64,000 nucleotides of DNA from Photorhabdus australis DSM 17609. Lineage in GTDB: Bacteria; Pseudomonadota; Gammaproteobacteria; Enterobacterales; Enterobacteriaceae. A program made the position numbers and the translations under genes. Shown one piece after another: positions 29,556 to 36,118 of this stretch; position 1 is the stretch's first letter; each line of letters opens with the position of its first letter. A model generated the notes under the pieces. The model worked only from the letters and a program-made list of their open reading frames with translations. It made no database searches and was not told where the DNA came from. The stretch spans positions 1-64,000 of the forward strand of contig NZ_JONO01000030.1 in the NCBI RefSeq assembly GCF_000711895.1. The letters run 5' to 3'.

Positions 29556-29826
29556 AAAGTATACCCAGATCCAGTAACGTAGCTATTCCATCCAGGATTA
29601 ATTCAATATCTTCAGATTTTAATTGGTTATTATTGGCAATACGATCGATAAGGGTTTCTACGTGCAGGCCATTCGGCGTATCTTGGAAAACACCCATGAT
29701 ATCGGCAGCCACTCCAGACACCCCCAAATACTCTCCTTTGGTTTCACTATATATTATCGCTTCACCGTCCAACGAAATGTATTCAAGAGGTTTTTTCGAA
29801 TAAATGAGTTTTGAGTATCTTTGCAT
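29545..29826 (-). CDS. Lasso RRE protein (B1, PqqD-like)
   Basis: From ATG 29826 the protein has 93 aa (MQRYSKLIYSKKPLEYISLDGEAIIY), followed by ETKGEYLGVSGVAADIMGVF and a helical C-terminus. This is the PqqD-like RiPP recognition element fold that binds the leader peptide. The frame is open up to 29913, overlapping the precursor stop by one base. That extension would run across a terminator-like hairpin (29875-29903) and adds a hydrophobic stretch unlike the family, so I reject it. B1 guides the precursor to B2. Confidence 0.88.
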   Translation of the reverse strand: MQRYSKLIYSKKPLEYISLDGEAIIYSETKGEYLGVSGVAADIMGVFQDTPNGLHVETLIDRIANNNQLKSEDIELILDGIATLLDLGILYEK

Positions 29827-29863
29827 GACGTATTTTATATATCCATTTAAAAAACATGAAGTT

Positions 29864-29903
29864 GAGAAGAAAAAGCACGCACCTAAAAAATTTAGGTACG
29901 TGC
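29864..29903 (-). terminator. Terminator/attenuator after the lasso precursor gene
   Basis: On the minus strand a 13-bp stem with one mismatch (GCACGTACCTAAA / TTTAGGTGCGTGC) closes on a TTT loop and is followed at once by TTTTTCTTCTC. It begins 9 bases after the precursor stop. In RiPP operons such a leaky terminator yields much more precursor mRNA than enzyme mRNA. It also argues that B1 starts downstream, at 29826. Confidence 0.75.
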
Positions 29904-29912
29904 CAAGTACCA

Positions 29913-30029
29913 TTATCTTCCGCCGCCTTTCACTCCGCGCCCAAAGACACCATCCCCGGGGCGGGATTTTTTAGATAGAATGACTGCTAGAAATGAACCA
30001 TAAGAAACTATTTTTGTAGGCTTGATCAT
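29913..30029 (-). CDS. Lasso peptide precursor (A), predicted cationic core
   Basis: This 38-aa gene was read directly on the minus strand. AGGAG (30039-30043) lies 9 bases before ATG 30029, and the stop is TAA at 29915-29913. The leader MIKPTKIVSYGSFLAVIL carries the B1-recognition pattern (Pro, hydrophobic, then YGSF, matching the GxF of known leaders). Counting the family spacing from GxF puts cleavage after L18. The core is then SKKSRPGDGVFGRGVKGGGR: Ser1 amine to Asp8 gives an 8-residue ring, and D8 is the only acidic residue. Two features are odd: the usual Thr at leader position -2 is Ile17, and the core starts with Ser instead of Gly. It carries six Lys/Arg. Position before B1-B2-C-D makes the assignment strong; the exact cleavage site is inferred. 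Confidence 0.85.
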   Translation of the reverse strand: MIKPTKIVSYGSFLAVILSKKSRPGDGVFGRGVKGGGR

Positions 30030-30404
30030 TTTTTTAATCTCCTAATATTAAAATTAAAAAATATTTTTTCGCTTTAGCATAAAAATAGTTTATCAAATAT
30101 TTAATTAAAGCTCGCTTCGTATATGCGGGGATATAAACTAAAAGAATGCATAAAAGCTATTTGTTTTTACACTATGACGGGTAATCATGTAAAGTAAAAA
30201 ATTCACATAATAGAGATAAAATACAAATTAAAATAGAAATCATGATGTTATGGTTTTAATGACCAATACACCTAGTAATTATCCACGAGAAGTATAGACG
30301 AGAAAAATATTATTGCACCTGATATTTTTTCTAGTTTTTAGAAAGTATTTATTATTATAACTCATTAAAGTGCCGGGTAATTTATTTCCATATTTTAATG
30401 ATAT

Positions 30405-30436
30405 CATTGGCGGATTACTAACGTTTTTCGCCAATG
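30405..30436 (-). terminator. Hairpin just downstream of a possible small gene
   Basis: CATTGGCG and CGCCAATG form a perfect 8-bp stem (9 with the flanking T-A) around a 16-base loop. It lies 8 bases past the stop of the 53-codon minus-strand frame. No U-tract follows, so it is at best a weak terminator. Confidence 0.25.
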
Positions 30437-30443
30437 AGTCTGG

Positions 30444-30605
30444 TTATTTTAATTCTTCAATAACATTCTGAGGCGATAATATCCGAGTGTTGTGTATTAT
30501 TTTCAGTGTAGGGAATTTGTTACGGTAAACAACGCCTGAGCCATCAAATAACTCCGTCTTTGTTTTCAGCCTTCTATTGCTGTCTTCTTTTCTCACGAAC
30601 AACAT
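30444..30605 (-). CDS. Possible small protein upstream of the lasso operon (53 aa)
   Basis: The frame ATG 30605 to TAA 30444 encodes a basic 53-aa product with a protein-like stretch (ELFDGSGVVYRNKFPTLKIIHNTRILSPQNVIEELK, the middle of the frame). There is no good ribosome-binding site and an in-frame stop lies six codons upstream. It could be a remnant of a longer gene, a real small gene, or chance. I do not recognise a family. Confidence 0.2.
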   Translation of the reverse strand: MLFVRKEDSNRRLKTKTELFDGSGVVYRNKFPTLKIIHNTRILSPQNVIEELK

Positions 30606-30770
30606 CGGACAACATTTTGTCTAGTGTCGCTGATAAGCTGATCTACCTCCTCGAAATATTACATCACTTTATTACTCCCATTGGTGAGTTTTCAGGGCAT
30701 TTTAGCCTTCAAATCACAACCGTCTTACAAGCAACTTACCTTGTATCCTGTTTAAGCTATACTTCATAAA

Positions 30771-30792
30771 AATAGATTGCATGCGATCTATT
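30771..30792. promoter_or_regulatory. 22-bp near-perfect palindrome upstream of the MFS-SDR-OYE genes
   Basis: AATAGAT-T-GCATGC-G-ATCTATT is a palindrome with a single mismatched pair, about 90 bp before the MFS start. Size and symmetry fit a MarR- or TetR-family dimer operator, common in front of efflux and old-yellow-enzyme operons. No such regulator is encoded in the window, so the binding protein would be elsewhere. Confidence 0.5.
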
Positions 30793-30880
30793 CGTATGAC
30801 ACCATTGTGATCATTATATCGCTCCTTGAGCTGAATCAAAAATGGCATCTGATTAACCAAACCGAGTCATGGAGTTTAAA

Positions 30881-32440
30881 ATGAACGTTTCACAGCAGAT
30901 ACCTGCTCCTAATAATTATAGTGAAGAGAGAAACCGGTATTCAGTATTACTTCCTTTGTGTGCTGCGGGAATCATCATTCCTATCGTATTCACCGGGCCT
31001 GCAATTGCCACGCCTATGATTGCTCTCGAACTTGGTGGTTCTTCAATTGAGCTGGGCGGAATTGTTAACGCTTATAACGTTGCTTTTGGTAGTTGTGTGA
31101 TGGCTGGTGGAACATTGGCTGATCGGTTTGGTCGTAAGCGTTGTTTTCTAAGTGGATTAATCCTGTTTTTTATCACGTCACTTCTTATTGGTTTCGCTCC
31201 CGATATTACTTCACTCAACATACTTCGAGGCATAGAAGGAATCGCCGGTGCTTTGACCCTGACGAGTTCATCAGCTCTTATCGCACAAGAATTCGATGAA
31301 CATTTACGATTGCGGGCATTTAGTTTCCTCGGTACCTCTTTCGGCATTGGATTAGCATTCGGTCCTATGCTTGTCGGAACGATGATCGCTAACTTCGGTT
31401 GGCGATCGCTCTTTTTCTTTATCGCGTTGGTATCACTGCTTGTCCTTTTGTTCAGTGCCAAAAAGGTAAATGAATCAAAAGATCCTGAAGCGAAAAGTAT
31501 AGATTGGCCAGGCATTATTCTTTTTACACTCGCTTTGAGTACATTAACGCTGGGAATTGTTTTTGCGCCAGAAAGAGGATGGACTGATATTTATATTATT
31601 GGATTGTTTCTTGCTAGTGCTTTGCTTTTGGTTGTTTTTATTATAGCGGAAGTTAAGTCTCGATATGCAATGCTTGATTTAAGTTTGTTCCGCTATCCGC
31701 GATTTATTGGCGTGCAATTATTGCCTATCTCAACAGGGTTCTGTTTTGTCGCGTTGTTAGTTTCTCTGCCAATCTGGTTCATCGGTATTCAGGGGTTTGA
31801 TGAGGGGCGAGTGGGTCTTGCCATTCTTCCACTGACAGCACCGATGCTTATTGTTCCTTTCATTGCTGGGTATCTTTCGAAATATATCTCACCTGGGCTG
31901 ATCTGTAGCATCGGGTTGTTGGTTGCCGCTGTTGGCGGGTGCTGGCTAGCTTTCAGCTTGCAAGTTGATGGAAATATAACGTCTTTAGTTGGTCCTTTAT
32001 TAATGATCGGTATTGGTAGTGGATTACCATGGGGACTCATGGATGGTCTATCTATGAGTGTAGTGCCTAAAGAACGCGCAGGTATGGCAGCAGGCATATT
32101 TACAACTATGCGCGTATCTGGAGAAGCTTTAGCTATCGCTATCATTGGTGCTTTACTGGCAGCGAAGACATCAGCCATTCTGGTGTCCACCAAAGCGGAT
32201 CATGCTTTTTCAAATATTGTCTCCAGCGAGTGGGGAGGAAAGATCGCGAGTGGACAAATGTCATCCATACTTGAATCGGTTGCTGATGCAGATAGGGCAA
32301 ATTTGGGCAACTGGCTTGCAATGATATATCAAAGCTCATTTGGTTCAATTTTGTTGATAATAGCGACATTAACAGCGTTGAGTGCGTTAGCTTGTGCATT
32401 ATTGCTACGACGTGAAAAGCAAAACACAATTCGTAATTAA
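30881..32440 (+). CDS. MFS drug/metabolite exporter (DHA2-like)
   Basis: From ATG 30881 the protein has 519 aa. The upstream ATG 30869 is less likely because the GGAG at 30871-30874 is ideally placed for 30881. The protein has many membrane helices, consistent with a 14-helix DHA2 layout, and MFS motif A as GGTLADRFGRKR in the loop between helices 2 and 3. A second conserved region is RGIEGIAGALTLTSSSALIAQEF. It likely exports small organic compounds with proton antiport. It is followed 25 bp later by an SDR and then an old yellow enzyme, and preceded by a palindromic operator-like site. Confidence 0.88.
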   Translation: MNVSQQIPAPNNYSEERNRYSVLLPLCAAGIIIPIVFTGPAIATPMIALELGGSSIELGGIVNAYNVAFGSCVMAGGTLADRFGRKRCFLSGLILFFITSLLIGFAPDITSLNILRGIEGIAGALTLTSSSALIAQEFDEHLRLRAFSFLGTSFGIGLAFGPMLVGTMIANFGWRSLFFFIALVSLLVLLFSAKKVNESKDPEAKSIDWPGIILFTLALSTLTLGIVFAPERGWTDIYIIGLFLASALLLVVFIIAEVKSRYAMLDLSLFRYPRFIGVQLLPISTGFCFVALLVSLPIWFIGIQGFDEGRVGLAILPLTAPMLIVPFIAGYLSKYISPGLICSIGLLVAAVGGCWLAFSLQVDGNITSLVGPLLMIGIGSGLPWGLMDGLSMSVVPKERAGMAAGIFTTMRVSGEALAIAIIGALLAAKTSAILVSTKADHAFSNIVSSEWGGKIASGQMSSILESVADADRANLGNWLAMIYQSSFGSILLIIATLTALSALACALLLRREKQNTIRN

Positions 32441-32465
32441 TTGACTTGCAAGAGCGAGGTGTCTA

Positions 32466-33269
32466 ATGGATTTACAGCTGACAGGAAAACGAGCTTTGGT
32501 AACGGGAAGCAATAGTGGGATTGGTAGAGCGATAGCGATTTCCTTAGCGAATGAAGGTGTGCAGGTTGTTGTACATGGACGAAGGAAAAAGGAAACCGAA
32601 GAAGTCATGCAGGAAATACTTGATCATGGTGGACAAGCACATATGGTTATTGGCGATTTGACCGATGATGACCAGGCTCAGGAGGTTGCTCAGTTGGCTC
32701 AGGCTGCATTTGGCGGAATCGATATATTAGTTGCAAATGCGGGCGCTTTTCCGCCAACGCCAATTCTGGAAAGTACGGCTCAGGATTGGTTAAATCTTTA
32801 CGATCAAAACGTAGGTTCTATTATTCGCTTGCTTCGTTTTATCGTTCCTTCAATGGTTGAAAGTGGATGGGGACGTGTGATCACTTTAGGGAGTATTGCC
32901 GCATCCCGTCCTTTTGCTTCTTTTGGTGCTTATGCAACAACAAAATCGGCTTGTGTGAGCCTGGCTGTCACCATTGCAAAAGAATTTGCAGGTACCGGTG
33001 TGACTGCCAATTGTATTAGTCCGGGCGATGTTATTACCCCAGCAGCAGAACAGCATTGGCGAACCGTAGCTAAGCGTAATGATTGGGCAGATGAGTGGGA
33101 AAAGATTGAATCTCATGTGGCTACTAATATTTCACCGACTTTGGTAGGCCGATTAGGACGCCCAGAAGAAATTGCTGATTTGGTGACTTTTCTGGCAAGC
33201 CCGAAATCTAATTATATCAATGGCTCTAATTTTAGGATTGACGGTGGTTTTTTAGCGAGTACGGCTTAA
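32466..33269 (+). CDS. Short-chain dehydrogenase/reductase (SDR)
   Basis: The 267-aa classical SDR has the cofactor motif TGSNSGIG (residues 13-20), NAG (91-93) and a complete catalytic tetrad N115, S143, Y156, K160 (YATTK). HGRR after the second strand favours NADP(H). The C-terminal GRPEEIADLVTFLASPKSNYINGSNFRIDGG is typical of 3-oxoacyl-ACP-reductase-like SDRs. The substrate is unknown. With the MFS exporter and old yellow enzyme it probably forms an operon acting on a carbonyl or electrophile. Confidence 0.9.
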   Translation: MDLQLTGKRALVTGSNSGIGRAIAISLANEGVQVVVHGRRKKETEEVMQEILDHGGQAHMVIGDLTDDDQAQEVAQLAQAAFGGIDILVANAGAFPPTPILESTAQDWLNLYDQNVGSIIRLLRFIVPSMVESGWGRVITLGSIAASRPFASFGAYATTKSACVSLAVTIAKEFAGTGVTANCISPGDVITPAAEQHWRTVAKRNDWADEWEKIESHVATNISPTLVGRLGRPEEIADLVTFLASPKSNYINGSNFRIDGGFLASTA

Positions 33270-33291
33270 TTCGAATAACTAGAGGGATATT

Positions 33292-34407
33292 ATGGATACG
33301 CATTACGCTGCATTGTTTGCGCCAATGTCATTTGGTTCTCAGATGTTGAAAAATCGAATTGTCATGTCACCAATGACACGGCAATTATCTCCCAATGGTA
33401 TTCCCGGGCAGGTAAATGCTGCATATTATCGACGACGAGCCGAGGGAGGTGTTGGTTTAATTATTACCGAGGGAGTCTGTATTCCGCATATCGCAGCAAA
33501 TGGTTACGCTGATGTTCCGGTAATGTATGGAGATGAAGCCCTTAACGGATGGAAAACAGTTGTAAAGCAAGTGCATGAATATGGCACTTTAATCATTCCC
33601 CAACTTTGGCATGTCGGCCCAATGCGTAAGCCGGGTATTGGGCCAGATCCTTTAGTGCCTGGATATGGTCCGATGACAATAATCGATAGCGGCCAGACAA
33701 TTGTAAAAGGTATCGATGAGAAGGATATCAAAGATATTATTGAAGCGTATGTTCAGGCGGCTAAGAATGCATTGGATATTGGTTTTGATGGTATTGAGAT
33801 CCATGGGGCACATGAATATTTGCTAGATAGTTTTATTTGGCAGGTGACAAATCAGCGTAAAGATAAATATGGCGGAACTTTTAATAACCGTATTCGTCTG
33901 GCATCTGAGGTTGTCAGCGCGATACGAGAAGCCACGACTCCTGAATTTCCTATCGTATTCCGTTTTTCACAGTGGAAAATACGTAACTATGGCGCCAAAA
34001 TAATCGAAACACCCGATCAGTTAGAAGAATTTGTGATAACGCTAGTTAAAGCTGGTGTAGATGTATTTGATGTTAGCACTCGCCGTTTTTGGGAGCCTGC
34101 ATTTGAAGGGAGTCCAGACAGTCTGGCAGTTTGGACCCGACGTTTAAGCGGTAAGCCTACCATTATGGTAGGTAGTGTTGGCTTGGATAAAGCCTACGCG
34201 ATTGCACAGTTGCGTGGAGATGAGAAACCAGATGCAGGTAGAGCTGATTTAGCTCCAGCAATAGAGTTGTTGGCATCAGGCTCAGTTGATTTAGTTGCTT
34301 TGGGGCGAATGTTATTAGCTGATCCAGAATGGCCGACAAAAGTTTATGAAGGAAGACTATCGGAAATTCTTCCTTTTGATAAATCATCAATGATGGCGCG
34401 TATTTAA
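33292..34407 (+). CDS. Old yellow enzyme family FMN oxidoreductase (alkene reductase)
   Basis: The 371-aa TIM-barrel flavoprotein has the OYE blocks APMSFGSQMLKNRIVMSPMTR, AAYYRRRAEGGVGLIITEG, PQLWHVG, and IEIHGAHEYLLDSFIWQVTNQRKDKYGG. The substrate-binding pair is H171/H174 and the proton-donor Tyr is Y176. Such enzymes reduce activated C=C bonds (enones, nitroalkenes, N-ethylmaleimide) with NAD(P)H. It is the last gene of the MFS-SDR-OYE set, with a 22-bp spacing from the SDR gene. The precise substrate is unknown. Confidence 0.9.
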   Translation: MDTHYAALFAPMSFGSQMLKNRIVMSPMTRQLSPNGIPGQVNAAYYRRRAEGGVGLIITEGVCIPHIAANGYADVPVMYGDEALNGWKTVVKQVHEYGTLIIPQLWHVGPMRKPGIGPDPLVPGYGPMTIIDSGQTIVKGIDEKDIKDIIEAYVQAAKNALDIGFDGIEIHGAHEYLLDSFIWQVTNQRKDKYGGTFNNRIRLASEVVSAIREATTPEFPIVFRFSQWKIRNYGAKIIETPDQLEEFVITLVKAGVDVFDVSTRRFWEPAFEGSPDSLAVWTRRLSGKPTIMVGSVGLDKAYAIAQLRGDEKPDAGRADLAPAIELLASGSVDLVALGRMLLADPEWPTKVYEGRLSEILPFDKSSMMARI

Positions 34408-34774
34408 TGTTATTGACTGTGCGATCAGGAGTGTTAGAAATTCTGTGTCATTCCAATAATATGGATAAAATGGTATTTTAGTTAAACATCCCAAATATTT
34501 TAAATCAAAATAATATTTTAATGTAACTATGGAATGATAATTTAATTTAGTCTTTTAAGAAAATGATGTTGATATTTATCTTATGGTTGTTGTGTTGTTA
34601 GTAGATAATTATCAATGTCAAAAATAATTCTGTTTATACCTGTTATCTTTCAAGTTGCCTCTTTGTTGGCTGCACTCATTCACCCCGGTCACATAGTTAT
34701 CTATGCTCCCGGGGATTCACTCCCTTGCCGTTGCGATCCATCTTGAAATCTATTGGGTATATGTTAATCCAAAA
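34408..34774. other. Intergenic region with ERIC copy 2
   Basis: About 370 bp between convergent genes (OYE on plus, EthD-type on minus). The first ~225 bp are AT-rich with nothing recognisable; the rest is an ERIC element. Confidence 0.6.
34635..34761 (-). repeat. ERIC element, copy 2 (127 bp, inverted)
   Basis: It starts TATACCTGTTATCTTTCAAG and ends CTATTGGGTATA, with TCACCCCGGTCACATAG and TCCCGGGGATTC in the centre. It is the reverse orientation of copy 1 and has the same 127-bp length. It lies between convergent genes, 13 bp beyond the stop of the minus-strand gene at 34775. Confidence 0.92.
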
Positions 34775-35755
34775 TTATAAAAAGCTATTTATCGAGTTTT
34801 GATTTATTAATGTGTGAGAAAGTGCACTCCAATATTCACTTTTTTCTATATTAAATAAAGAATCATTCTCTAGAATGGCAGATAAATTTGGATCCTGGAG
34901 AAAGTCTTCTAAGTCTGTTATCGATGCGAATGCCAAAATTGAAATGGCATCTATATCTTTTGCTACTGGATGGAAAAATTTCTCGCCCGTCGTGATGGGA
35001 CCAATATTATGTAGCTGAATATAGCGTTGAACAAACTTTTGCGCTGAAGGTTGAGAAATTATTGCTTTGGCATATTTGTGTAACAGAATTTCATGAAAAT
35101 CACTGCGATTTAATTCCGTTGTACGTTGATGAATATTGACTAAAAGGATAGCGTCACTATGCATTTTGCTTGGGATTAAAACATGTTGACGACAAAGTAC
35201 TGGACAAAGTTCTCGAAAGATCACTTGATCCTCAGGCAAGATGGCTTTACTGATTTCTGGGTGTTCGAATAAGGAATACAAATTATCTATATTTGGGAAG
35301 GTTAAATACGCCATGCCATCCCATTGTGGCCGATGATGGGTAGGAATATGCCCTATGATGGTATTAAACAAATGCCCGTTTTCATCAAGTGGTGGCTTAT
35401 AAGGAAGAGGATTAATGCTTGAAGGTCCAGAGGAGAATCGATGGATTTGATCATAACGTAATAATGTATATTTCCCATCGGCTTCCCGTGGTAAGGCATG
35501 AATAAATCTGGGGCCATGAATTTTACGCCAATATTCAGTCCATTTTTCGAAAGCCAAATTTGCATCCTTTTCAAATGCATTCATGACTAAAGATGGTTCC
35601 ACCAAAGAATTGCCCTGTTCGTCAAGCATTTGATTTGGATCTTTACGACGTTCTGTTAACGAAGAGCTGTCAGCTCTAGAGAGCAATGTGCAAAGTACGG
35701 TTGTCTGGGATGTTGATGATGAACTCACGGGAGGAACGCTAATGCAATCAGTCAT
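34775..35755 (-). CDS. EthD-domain-type protein (dimeric alpha/beta-barrel)
   Basis: The 326-aa protein has an EthD-like pattern, EKWTEYWRKIHGPRFIHALPR (residues 70-90), then KYTLLRYDQIHRF and MAYLTFPNIDNLYSLFEHPEI. A second, weaker ferredoxin-like repeat occupies the C-terminal half (YIQLHNIGPITT, ILAFASITDLEDFL). EthD-type proteins are small barrels found beside oxygenases and reductases of aromatic or polyketide substrates. The first ~45 residues are polar and Ser/Thr-rich. The start is supported by AAGGAAG upstream. It is transcribed divergently from the flavin monooxygenase. The role is inferred from context. Confidence 0.6.
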   Translation of the reverse strand: MTDCISVPPVSSSSTSQTTVLCTLLSRADSSSLTERRKDPNQMLDEQGNSLVEPSLVMNAFEKDANLAFEKWTEYWRKIHGPRFIHALPREADGKYTLLRYDQIHRFSSGPSSINPLPYKPPLDENGHLFNTIIGHIPTHHRPQWDGMAYLTFPNIDNLYSLFEHPEISKAILPEDQVIFRELCPVLCRQHVLIPSKMHSDAILLVNIHQRTTELNRSDFHEILLHKYAKAIISQPSAQKFVQRYIQLHNIGPITTGEKFFHPVAKDIDAISILAFASITDLEDFLQDPNLSAILENDSLFNIEKSEYWSALSHTLINQNSINSFL

Positions 35756-36118
35756 ATGTTACTTCCTTAGCTAAGCACTGGTGCAATAAGTTAGTGCATG
35801 ACAAACGTTCGGAGTGTCCGATAAGCATGTTAGGGACAGTGAACCCAATAATGGTACCATGCGATTAGTAAGCATGTAATGGTATTTCTGTGCTGGTTAT
35901 ACCCTGGTACGAATTAGGAAAACAGTATAAGGTCACTGTTCGCTTAATTTTTTGGTCCTTATAACGAATAGCAATGTTATAGCTGTTTATATTTACATTA
36001 AAATTTAAAGAATATATTTGCTTATTACACGCAAACGATCTAAATTCAAAAAAGAAATAATCCCGTTCAGTTCTCATCTATCGTCTCTGTTCTCGCGTTA
36101 TTCCGGAGAGCTAAAAAA
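35756..36118. promoter_or_regulatory. Divergent promoter region of the EthD-type and monooxygenase genes
   Basis: 363 bp hold both promoters. TAAGCATGTTA (from 35822) and TAAGCATGTAA (from 35869) are near-identical and 47 bp apart. ATGGTACCAT (35851-35860) is a perfect 10-bp palindrome between them. These could be binding sites for the nearby LysR regulator, but the T-N11-A pattern is not clear. A minus-strand frame at 35865-36077 is not credible as a gene. Confidence 0.35.

Larger units (their letters stand above)
30030..30880. other. Intergenic region between the lasso operon and the MFS gene
   Basis: About 850 bp of AT-rich DNA separates the two divergent units. It must hold the lasso promoter near its left end, but I could not fix clear -35/-10 boxes. 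It also holds a small possible minus-strand reading frame (30444-30605), an inverted repeat (30405-30436) and a palindrome near the MFS gene (30771-30792). A plus-strand frame at 30560-30769 has no ribosome-binding site and unlikely composition. Confidence 0.5.

Noticed and set aside
29827-29913. Longer N-terminus for the B1 protein, start at 29913 overlapping the precursor stop
   Set aside because: It crosses a terminator-like hairpin with T-tract and adds a hydrophobic segment unlike PqqD-type RRE proteins. ATG 29826 gives the normal size.
30560-30769. Plus-strand frame of 69 codons upstream of the MFS gene
   Set aside because: No ribosome-binding site, unlikely composition, and it overlaps the other strand's small frame.
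35865-36077. Minus-strand frame of 70 codons in the divergent promoter region
   Set aside because: Lies in a promoter region, with no ribosome-binding site and low-complexity Tyr/Asn/Ile content.
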